Source of the DNA: an uncultured Pelagibacteraceae bacterium
GTDB lineage: Bacteria; Pseudomonadota; Alphaproteobacteria; Pelagibacterales; Pelagibacteraceae
Direction of reading: 5' to 3'
DNA length: 64,000 nucleotides
Assembly: GCA_902619665.1 (NCBI GenBank)
Contig: CACNFB010000004.1
Coordinates: 1 to 64,000, forward strand
Position 1 is the first letter of the stretch; every line of letters begins with the position of its first letter. The notes beneath the pieces were generated by a model. The model made no database searches, was not told the origin of the DNA, and worked only from the letters and a program-made list of their open reading frames with translations. The translations under genes were made by a program, and so were the position numbers. Positions 9,790-17,643 of the stretch are shown here, piece by piece.

Positions 9790-9893
9790 TGGAAAAATTT
9801 ATATTAGAGATTTTGAAAAAATATCCGAAGAAAAAGAGAGTAAAGATAAAATTTAAAGAGACTTATCTTTATAAGTTTTTAAGTACACTTTAA
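9789..9893 (+). CDS. possible 34-aa basic small protein
   Basis: ATG overlaps upstream stop (TAATG); MEKFILEILKKYPKKKRVKIKFKETYLYKFLSTL*. Confidence 0.35.
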   Translation: MEKFILEILKKYPKKKRVKIKFKETYLYKFLSTL

Positions 9894-9997
9894 TTTTGAG
9901 ATTTTAATTTTTTCATTGTATACCAAATTGTGTACCAGCTGATATCAAAGTAAAATAAACCAATTGTTATAATGTTAATTTAAGTTCTTTCAGGACT

Positions 9998-10042
9998 CTC
10001 ATAATGTATTGGTCCCAGGTTCGAGTCCTGGCGGGCCCACCA
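9998..10042 (+). repeat. attR-like copy of the 45-bp tRNA 3' end direct repeat
   Basis: exact duplicate of 8628-8672; lacks the tRNA 5' half. Confidence 0.95.
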
Positions 10043-10047
10043 GCAAT

Positions 10048-10644
10048 TTATTTATTATTATATTCTTTTAAAGTTGCGAAGAGAGCCCCTATATCTCCAT
10101 CATTGTTTATAATGATAGAATTAAACTCTTCTTTTTGAGCCCTAGCTAAACTAACACCCTCAATTACCAGATCTCTTATCAACGGTTTAGCTGGATCTTT
10201 TGTATAAACTCTCCAGTCAATTGAAATCTCTGGTCTCTCAGCTGTAGCTAATAATTTTGAGTTAACGATTGTATATTTTTCATTTTTTACATCTTCAGAT
10301 ACTACTACTATTTTTGCTTCATCATATTCAACCATAGTTCCAGAAAAATATTTTAGAAAATATGTACGAAATATTTTTTTATATTCGATTTTTTGTTCTT
10401 CATTCAAATTTTTTCTATGTTTACCTAGTATATAAAAGCCTATTCCGTCAATATCTGTAGTTTCTTCTCCAATTTTTATTAGTTGTTCAATTTTGAGTTC
10501 TTTTGTTTGGTTACTTGATAAAATATTTGATGCTTTATTTACGATATTATTTATGAATTCAGATGATATATTTCCAAAAGAATTCGTTGTTACACCAAAG
10601 AAGATGAATATTAATATGACTAAATTTTTACTGAATTTTAACAT
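10048..10644 (-). CDS. mlaC: MlaC/Ttg2D-like phospholipid-binding periplasmic protein
   Basis: signal peptide; KIFRTYFLKYFSGTM...ISIDWRVYTKDPAKPLIRDLVIEGVSLARAQKEEFNSII typical of MlaC. Confidence 0.85.
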   Translation of the reverse strand: MLKFSKNLVILIFIFFGVTTNSFGNISSEFINNIVNKASNILSSNQTKELKIEQLIKIGEETTDIDGIGFYILGKHRKNLNEEQKIEYKKIFRTYFLKYFSGTMVEYDEAKIVVVSEDVKNEKYTIVNSKLLATAERPEISIDWRVYTKDPAKPLIRDLVIEGVSLARAQKEEFNSIIINNDGDIGALFATLKEYNNK

Positions 10645-10654
10645 CTTAAATTAT

Positions 10655-11416
10655 TTAATTATCTAGATCGTCCCAATCACTATCATCCATAGTATCAGTT
10701 TTTACTTTAAGATTACTTATTTTTCTCTTTCTATCTTGTAAATATAAGCTTCTTACAGTTGCGTAAAAATCAATTGAATTTTTTTCTAGGCTATCAAAAG
10801 ACTCTAAATTTTTAGCTCTAAAATCTACACCTTCACCTAATTTTGAAAAATAATAATCAGACTCATTAAAATATCGAGTATCATTTCTAATAGTAACATT
10901 ATACCATGCATCACCACCGGTCATTGATATTAAAGATCCAACAGCATCTCTAACGGTTGATGGTCCAATTACTGGCAAAACCAAATAACAACCTTCACCT
11001 ATGCCCATAGTACCAAATGTTTGGCCAAAATCCTCTTTCTCTAATTTTTCAAACCCTAAAGCATTAGCTGGATCAAATATACCAACTACACCTAGAGTAG
11101 TATTTATTATAAACCTAATGGAATTATTTCCCGCTGCCTTGAAATCACCTTGTAAAATATTATTTGGAATTGTTACTAAATTAGATAAATTATTTAATGC
11201 GTTACTCGTTCCTGTCCTAATGGGTGAGGGCAACTTTCTGTAACCAATTGCCACTGGTCTAAATAAAACTTTATCTAATGCCATATTGAATGCAAAAGTT
11301 GCCCTATTAACCTTCTCAAAACAATCTTTGACATTCTTTTCCTCGCTATATGAAATAGATACAACTGTTAATTGTATCAAAACAACAGAGAAAATAATTT
11401 TAATAAATTTAAACAT
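10655..11416 (-). CDS. mlaA: MlaA/VacJ-like lipoprotein
   Basis: FEKVNRATFAFNMALDKVLFRPVAIGYRKLPSPIRTGTSNALNNLSNLVTIPNNILQGDF; FGQTFGTMGIGEGCYLVLPVIGPSTVRDAVG. Confidence 0.92.
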   Translation of the reverse strand: MFKFIKIIFSVVLIQLTVVSISYSEEKNVKDCFEKVNRATFAFNMALDKVLFRPVAIGYRKLPSPIRTGTSNALNNLSNLVTIPNNILQGDFKAAGNNSIRFIINTTLGVVGIFDPANALGFEKLEKEDFGQTFGTMGIGEGCYLVLPVIGPSTVRDAVGSLISMTGGDAWYNVTIRNDTRYFNESDYYFSKLGEGVDFRAKNLESFDSLEKNSIDFYATVRSLYLQDRKRKISNLKVKTDTMDDSDWDDLDN

Positions 11417-11492
11417 TTATGTTCCTATAATCTATATAATAGCAAAGTAAATTGATAATTTAAATATATTTTAAGTGTTAAATTACCTGTAA

Positions 11493-12224
11493 ATGAACCA
11501 TATCGAACAATTTTACTCTCCAAATTTTGAGCTAGTAAAAAGAAAAAAGAAAATAATAAAATTTTTAGTTTTTCATTACACAGGCATGAAAAATGAGTTG
11601 TCAGCTCTCAAAAGATTATCAAGTATAAATTCTAAAGTAAGCTGTCATTACTTTATAAAAAAAAACGGTGTTGTAGTTAATTTAGTCCCGGATTTATATA
11701 TATCATGGCATGCCGGAGTCTCATTTTGGAAAAATCTAAAAAAAATAAACAAATACTCAATTGGAATTGAGATACATAATCCCGGTCACCAATTCGGATA
11801 CAAACGTTTCAATAAAAAACAAATAAATTCGATCATCAATTTGTCATTAAAATTGGCAAAAAAATATAATTTAAAAGATAGTCATTTTTTAGGACACTCA
11901 GATATTTCACCAGATAGAAAAAAAGATCCAGGTGAAAATTTTCCCTGGGAGCTATTAGCAAAATATAGTATTGGTATTTGGCCCTGTCTTAACAAAAAAT
12001 TATTAAAAAAATATAGGCTTATAGAGGTGAATATTTTAGAGAAAAAAAAATTTTTAATTTATTTATCAAAAATTGGCTATTTTTTTAAAAAAAATAATAT
12101 TAAATCAATCTCATATGCAGTTAAAGCTTTCCAAAGAAGATTTAGGCCGAAATTGATAAATGGTAAAATTGATTTAGAATGTTTAGAAATAGCCAAAAAT
12201 TTAGTTAAATCTGGTTTTAATTAG
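11493..12224 (+). CDS. N-acetylmuramoyl-L-alanine amidase (AmpD-like)
   Basis: LVFHYTGM...VSCHYFIKKNGVVVNLVPDLYISWHAG...SIGIEIHNPGH...FLGHSDISPDRKKDPGENFPW. Confidence 0.9.
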   Translation: MNHIEQFYSPNFELVKRKKKIIKFLVFHYTGMKNELSALKRLSSINSKVSCHYFIKKNGVVVNLVPDLYISWHAGVSFWKNLKKINKYSIGIEIHNPGHQFGYKRFNKKQINSIINLSLKLAKKYNLKDSHFLGHSDISPDRKKDPGENFPWELLAKYSIGIWPCLNKKLLKKYRLIEVNILEKKKFLIYLSKIGYFFKKNNIKSISYAVKAFQRRFRPKLINGKIDLECLEIAKNLVKSGFN

Positions 12225-12260
12225 TATTGAATAATTAAGAAAATAATATAATTTCATTTT

Positions 12261-12615
12261 GCCAGATAAATGACTTATCGCTTTATAATCTTATAAAGAG
12301 GAAAGTCCGGGCTTTACAAGGACACAGTGCCAGATAACACCTGGCGGGGGCGACCCTAGGGATAGTGCCACAGAAAATAAACCGCCTTATCAAGGCAAGG
12401 GTGAAAAGGTGTGGTAAGAGCACACCGGCTTGATTGGTAACAATAAGCGCATGGAAAACCCCACTGGAAGCAAGACCAAGTAGAGGTGACATTGTTAATA
12501 ACAGAAAGCAGTCTTTGGCTAGTCATCAGGGTTGGTTGCTCGAGCTTTAAGGAGACTTAAAGCCTAGATAAATGATAGGTTTAAATGACAGAACCCGGCT
12601 TATATTTTATCTGGC
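12261..12615 (+). ncRNA. rnpB: RNase P RNA
   Basis: GAGGAAAGTCCGGGCT, CCTAGGGATAGTGCCACAGAAAATAAACCGCC, GGTAAGAGCACACCGG, ACAGAACCCGGCTTAT; terminal GCCAGATAAA/TTTATCTGGC pairing. Confidence 0.95.
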
Positions 12616-12683
12616 ATCTCTATAAACTTTCATATCAAGTTTTTATTTTGTTCTCACTAAGAGTTGATCATTAAAAACAACTA

Positions 12684-12734
12684 TTGACTGTATTAAAAAA
12701 AACCCATAATATCCCATAAATTCCCAAAACAGGG
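12684..12734 (+). promoter_or_regulatory. putative mraZ promoter with 10-bp-phased MraZ-box-like repeats
   Basis: TTGACT -35-like at 12684; CCCA at 12703, 12713, 12723 (exact 10-bp spacing) overlapping AT-rich -10. Confidence 0.6.
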
Positions 12735-12754
12735 AATTAGTGAAAATATGGAAT

Positions 12755-13204
12755 ATGTTTTTATCTACTTTCGAAAACAAAATGGACAAAAAAGGAAGGG
12801 TATCTGTGCCAGCTAGCTTTAGATCATATCTTTCAAATTTAGGATACAATGGAATAATTTGTTATCCATCATTTAATAATAATTGTATAGAAGCATGGCC
12901 TCAAGATAGAATTGAAAAAATTTCAAACGCAATAGACTCACTAAATCCATTTGAGGAAAAAAAAGATTATTTTGCCACCTCAGTACTTTCGGAGAGCACT
13001 AATTTACAATTTGACAGTGAAGGTAGAATTTTACTAACAAACAAACTTTTAAATCATGCAAAAATTAAAAATGTCATGTTATTTGTAGGCCAAGGAAAAA
13101 CTTTTCAAATATGGGAGCCTTCAAATTATAAGAAATTTAAGGTAATCGCGAAAAGAAAATCTAACATCCATAGAGCTAGCCTTAAATGGGAGCAAAAAAT
13201 TTAA
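12755..13204 (+). CDS. mraZ: transcriptional regulator MraZ
   Basis: MFLSTFENKMDKKGRVSVPASFRSYL; start trimmed from the GTG at 12740 to the ATG at 12755. Confidence 0.92.
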   Translation: MFLSTFENKMDKKGRVSVPASFRSYLSNLGYNGIICYPSFNNNCIEAWPQDRIEKISNAIDSLNPFEEKKDYFATSVLSESTNLQFDSEGRILLTNKLLNHAKIKNVMLFVGQGKTFQIWEPSNYKKFKVIAKRKSNIHRASLKWEQKI

Positions 13205-13223
13205 TTAATAAAAAGGGGGAAAT

Positions 13224-14696
13224 ATGACTATTAACTTTAAAGTGCCGGAAATAAAAGAACTTAAACCAAGAATATTAGTTCTTGGCGTAGGTGGAGCTGG
13301 TGGTAATGCAATAAATGAAATGATAGATGCAGGTGTTGAGGGAGTTGAGTTTGTTGCCGTTAATACTGATGCACAAGATCTTAAAACAAGTAAAGCAAAA
13401 ACAAGAATTCAAATAGGATTAAATGTTACAAAAGGATTAGGTGCTGGAGCAAAGCATGAAATAGGTCAAGCTGCAGCTAATGAGTCTTTAAATGATATTA
13501 TAGATTTATTGAAAGGCGCTAACATGGTTTTTATAACCGCAGGCATGGGTGGTGGAACAGGCACTGGTGCTGCTCATATAATTGCAAGGGCAGCAAAAGA
13601 ATTAAATATTCTAACGGTTGGAGTAGTAACCTTACCATTTTTATATGAGTCATCATCTAGAATGAGAAGAGCCCAGCAAGGTCTAGATGAATTAAGAAAA
13701 CATGTCGATACTATAATTGTTATTCCAAATCAAAACTTATTTAAAATTGCTAATGAAAAAACAAGATACACAGAGTCCTTTCAACTTTCAAATAGTGTAT
13801 TAAGACACGGAGTTCAAAGTGTGACTGATTTAATGGTAAAAGATGGTTTAGTAAATTTAGATTTTGCAGATGTTGAAACCGTTATGAGCTCGATGGGCAA
13901 AGCCATGATGGGAACAGGAGAAGCCGAGGGCGAAGGCAGAGCTGTAAAAGCAACTGAAATAGCTTTAAATAATCCTTTAATTGATGACTATTCATTAAAA
14001 GGTGCTAAAGGGCTTTTAATAAATATAACTGGGGGAGATGATCTTACTTTGTTTGAGGTTGATGAGATCGTAAATAAAATTAGGTCAGAAGTTGATAGTG
14101 AAGCGGAAATAATTAACGGCTCAATTATAGACCCTAGTCTAGACGGTAAAATACGTGTTTCTATAGTTGCGACTGCACTAGACGGTCAGCAACCAGAGTC
14201 TAAATCGGTAATTAATATGGTCCACAGGATTCAAAATAGAAACCCAGGTTACTCGGATTTTGCTAACACACAAAATAACGTCCAATTGAATTCCATAAGA
14301 TCTGAAACAATACCAAACACTAGTGGAGCTAATGCACTCAAATTAGATTCAATGGAATTGAAGAATACTGAAACTGAAATGTTTAATTCAATGGTAGATG
14401 AAAACATGGTATTAAATAGCTCATCTTTAGATAACGAAGTAAGTGAGATTAGTAACAATTCAAATATAAGTGAAGATAGTCCTCTGAACTTGGAAAAACA
14501 ATCAGAATTTAACCAGGACACAAATGGTGTTGAAAATTCAAATGGCCTAGAAAATTTTGAATTAAGCGAAGACAGTCCTCAACTTTTTAACTCTGATAGT
14601 GAAAACATAGATGAAAAAATTGATGAAGTTTCAGATAAAGATAATGAGGAAGATGAATTAGAGATTCCTGCATTTTTAAGAAGACAGAAAAATTAA
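13224..14696 (+). CDS. ftsZ: cell division protein FtsZ
   Basis: [30 protein letters not shown] tubulin signature, C-terminal [21 protein letters not shown]. Confidence 0.98.
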   Translation: MTINFKVPEIKELKPRILVLGVGGAGGNAINEMIDAGVEGVEFVAVNTDAQDLKTSKAKTRIQIGLNVTKGLGAGAKHEIGQAAANESLNDIIDLLKGANMVFITAGMGGGTGTGAAHIIARAAKELNILTVGVVTLPFLYESSSRMRRAQQGLDELRKHVDTIIVIPNQNLFKIANEKTRYTESFQLSNSVLRHGVQSVTDLMVKDGLVNLDFADVETVMSSMGKAMMGTGEAEGEGRAVKATEIALNNPLIDDYSLKGAKGLLINITGGDDLTLFEVDEIVNKIRSEVDSEAEIINGSIIDPSLDGKIRVSIVATALDGQQPESKSVINMVHRIQNRNPGYSDFANTQNNVQLNSIRSETIPNTSGANALKLDSMELKNTETEMFNSMVDENMVLNSSSLDNEVSEISNNSNISEDSPLNLEKQSEFNQDTNGVENSNGLENFELSEDSPQLFNSDSENIDEKIDEVSDKDNEEDELEIPAFLRRQKN

Positions 14697-14714
14697 TGGT
14701 CTTTGAAAAAATAG

Positions 14715-15722
14715 ATGAGAGCCACCATTGCATCGGATGAAAATTTACATTATCCGGTTTTACTTAATGAAGTATTAAGTATCATTTCCCCTCAAAATGG
14801 TGGCACATTTATTGATTGTACTTTTGGTCAAGGTGGATACACAGAAAAAATTTTAGAATTTCCTAAAACTAAAGTTATCGCTTTTGATAGAGACTCGAAG
14901 TCTAAAAATATTGCAATTAAATTTAAACAAAAATTTAAAAATAGATTTGAGTTTTATAACAAAAAATTTAGTGATATCGATAGTATAAAACTACCAAAAA
15001 ATATTAATGGTATAATTTTTGATTTAGGTTTTTCCTATAATCAAATCAGAGATAAATCAAAAGGTCTATCTTTTAATCATACAGGGCAACTAAATATGAA
15101 AATGGGTTATAACAAGATTTCTGCAGACGATATAATAAAAAAACTTCCAGCCAAAGATTTAGAAAAAATATTTAAATATTTTGGAGATGAGAAAAATTCA
15201 AAAATAATAGCTAGAAAAATAGATAAAGAGAGAAACATTAAAAATATAGATACCGAAGGCCTTGTAAAATTGATAAATTTATCAAAAAAAAATTTTACAA
15301 AAAAAAACAAAGCGACAAAGATATTTCAAGCATTAAGAATTTTGGTAAACGAAGAAATAAGTGAATTAATTTCTGGGTTATCAAAATCGTGTAATTTAAT
15401 ATCAGATGGGGGAATTATTATAACAGTTACATTCCACTCGATTGAAGATAAAATTTGTAAATTTTTCTTTAACACAATTTCTTCCTACAAAGCAGTCTCA
15501 AGATATATACCTATAAATAAAAATAATGATAAATTAGCTTTTAATTTAATTAATAAGAAAATAATTACTCCAACAAATGAGGAAATAGAAATTAATCCTC
15601 CCTCGCGTTCAGCTAAATTAAGAGCTGTTAAAAGAAATAACACAAAAAAAATAGATACAAAATTTTTATTCAACAAATTTGAAAATTTACTTAAAATAGA
15701 AAAATTATCTAAAAAATTATGA
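14715..15722 (+). CDS. rsmH: 16S rRNA (cytosine1402-N4)-methyltransferase
   Basis: HYPVLLNEVLSIISPQNGGTFIDCTFGQGGYT; VTFHSIEDKICKFFF; NPPSRSAKLRAVKR. Confidence 0.96.
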   Translation: MRATIASDENLHYPVLLNEVLSIISPQNGGTFIDCTFGQGGYTEKILEFPKTKVIAFDRDSKSKNIAIKFKQKFKNRFEFYNKKFSDIDSIKLPKNINGIIFDLGFSYNQIRDKSKGLSFNHTGQLNMKMGYNKISADDIIKKLPAKDLEKIFKYFGDEKNSKIIARKIDKERNIKNIDTEGLVKLINLSKKNFTKKNKATKIFQALRILVNEEISELISGLSKSCNLISDGGIIITVTFHSIEDKICKFFFNTISSYKAVSRYIPINKNNDKLAFNLINKKIITPTNEEIEINPPSRSAKLRAVKRNNTKKIDTKFLFNKFENLLKIEKLSKKL

Positions 15723-15982
15723 AAAAGTATTTAATTTTTTTTTTAATAACATTTTTGATAATAACTACTGCTCTTATTAAAAACTCTACGAGGGAATTAG
15801 AAACTAAAATATTTAACTCGAAGGAGAGTATAAAAATTCTAACAAATAAAAAAGAAATAATTTTGTTGCAAAATAATTATCTAAGTTCACCACAAAGATT
15901 GTTTGAATTAAGAAAAGAATATTTTGGTGAAAAGCTAGAAGTTCTAGAACTTAAACAATTTAAAAAATTTAATTTACAATGA
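15719..15982 (+). CDS. ftsL: FtsL-like small division protein
   Basis: 87 aa single-TM/coiled-coil ORF between rsmH and ftsI, overlapping both by 4 bp. Confidence 0.75.
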   Translation: MKKYLIFFLITFLIITTALIKNSTRELETKIFNSKESIKILTNKKEIILLQNNYLSSPQRLFELRKEYFGEKLEVLELKQFKKFNLQ

Positions 15983-17631
15983 AAAAAGATGAATTAGATA
16001 AAATTGTTATCAATAGTTCGAATTTAGATATAGAAAATTTCGAAAGCAACAAATTCAAAATAAACTTAAATCGTATTGCCTTAATATTTATAATTATATT
16101 TATTGTGATCTTATTATATTCTACCAGAATTATCTTTTTATCCTCAAAAACACTCGAAAAAAAAAATTATTCCTTAAATGAAATTAATAGAGCCGATATA
16201 ACTGATAGAAATGGAAATTTCATTAGTAAATCAGTGTTTACTACAAATGTTGGGATAGATCCAAAATTAGTTAAAGACAAAAAAAAGTTGTTAATAAAAT
16301 TACAATATACTTTCCCTGAAAAAGATATGTTAAAAATTAAAGAAAAACTTGATGGAAAAAATTTTTTCTATTTAGAAAAAAAAGTAACACCTGATAGATT
16401 TAAAAAAATTAAACTGTTAGGAGAAAAATCAATTAGACTTGAACCAAAAATAACAAGAATTTATCCTGACAAAAATCTTTTTTCACATATATTAGGACAA
16501 ATTGATGATGATAATAATGGTATTTCAGGAATTGAGAAGTCGTTTGATAATAAGTTGAAAGATGGAAGAAAAAAACTCGCAACAACATTAGACAAAGAAT
16601 TACAATTTATAATTCGAAACGAATTATTAAATGCACAAAATATTTTTAAAAATGTTGGTGGAGCGGGTATTTTAATGAATGTAAACAATGGCGAAATTTT
16701 ATCTTTAGTTTCGCTGCCAGATTTTGATTTAAACCAAAGAGGGGATATTTCTGACAAAAAATTCATTAATCGTGCAACAAAAGGAGTCTACGAACTTGGG
16801 TCAGTTTTTAAAACATTTACAATTGCTGCGGGTTTTAATTATAAATTAATTTCACCTTCAGACATTTTTAAAAACCTAGAAAAAAAAATGAAATGTGGAG
16901 GAAGAAGTATATCAGAATATGATGAGAACTTACCAAAAGATTTAAGTGTGGAGGAAATATTAATGTATTCAAGTAATATAGGTTCGGTAAAAATAGGTCA
17001 AATTGTAGGCAAAGAAAAAATGAAAGAATTTTTGGGTTTAATCGGAATATTGGACAAAATGGAATTTGATATTGAAGAGGTGGGGAGACCATTATCTTTT
17101 AAATGGAGAGATTGCAAGCTTAAGACAGTATCATATGGACATGGAATTACTGTAACACCACTTCAACTCGCTAAAGGCTATGCTATTTTGTCAAACGGCG
17201 GGTATCAAGTTAATCCCACTTTGATTAAAAAATTAGACTTAACAAAAAGAAAAAAAATACTAAATGATGATACAAGTTCTAAAATAAATTCAATTTTAAG
17301 AAAAGTGGTTATTAGTGGGACAGCAAGTCTTTCTGATGTAGATGGTTATGAAGTAGGTGGAAAAACAGGTACAGCTCAAGTTGTCGAAAATGGACTATAT
17401 ACAAAAAAAAAAATTAATACTTTTGCTTCAGTATTTCCTATTTCAGATCCAAAGTATGTTTTAGTAATACTTTTAGAGGATACTAAATTATCAACTGATT
17501 ATGTATATATGTATCGCAATAAGCCTGGATATTTTAAGGGTACGCCATTTAATACTGCTGGGTGGACATCTGTAGAAATAGCTGGAAAAATTATTGATAA
17601 GATAGGACCTATTTTAGCCACAAAGTACTAA
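15979..17631 (+). CDS. ftsI: peptidoglycan D,D-transpeptidase FtsI (PBP3)
   Basis: RADITDRNGNFISKSV, YELGSVFKTFTIAA, YSSNIGSVKIG, VGGKTGTAQVV. Confidence 0.95.
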   Translation: MKKDELDKIVINSSNLDIENFESNKFKINLNRIALIFIIIFIVILLYSTRIIFLSSKTLEKKNYSLNEINRADITDRNGNFISKSVFTTNVGIDPKLVKDKKKLLIKLQYTFPEKDMLKIKEKLDGKNFFYLEKKVTPDRFKKIKLLGEKSIRLEPKITRIYPDKNLFSHILGQIDDDNNGISGIEKSFDNKLKDGRKKLATTLDKELQFIIRNELLNAQNIFKNVGGAGILMNVNNGEILSLVSLPDFDLNQRGDISDKKFINRATKGVYELGSVFKTFTIAAGFNYKLISPSDIFKNLEKKMKCGGRSISEYDENLPKDLSVEEILMYSSNIGSVKIGQIVGKEKMKEFLGLIGILDKMEFDIEEVGRPLSFKWRDCKLKTVSYGHGITVTPLQLAKGYAILSNGGYQVNPTLIKKLDLTKRKKILNDDTSSKINSILRKVVISGTASLSDVDGYEVGGKTGTAQVVENGLYTKKKINTFASVFPISDPKYVLVILLEDTKLSTDYVYMYRNKPGYFKGTPFNTAGWTSVEIAGKIIDKIGPILATKY

Positions 17632-17643
17632 GAATTTAAATTA

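Larger units (their letters stand above)
8673..9997. mobile_element. minimal tRNA-integrated genomic island (no integrase gene)
   Basis: flanked by exact 45-bp direct repeats, one inside an intact tRNA gene; contains only short cargo ORFs. Confidence 0.8.

Noticed and set aside
9998-10042. Possible second CAT tRNA gene
   Set aside because: Only the 3' 45 bp is present; no acceptor 5' strand or D-arm upstream, so it is a duplicated attachment site, not a tRNA.
12283-12492. 69-aa minus-strand ORF
   Set aside because: Lies entirely antisense within the RNase P RNA gene; spurious.
12740-12754. GTG start giving an N-terminally extended MraZ (MKIWN...)
   Set aside because: The conserved MraZ N-terminus MFLSTFENKMD begins at the ATG at 12755.
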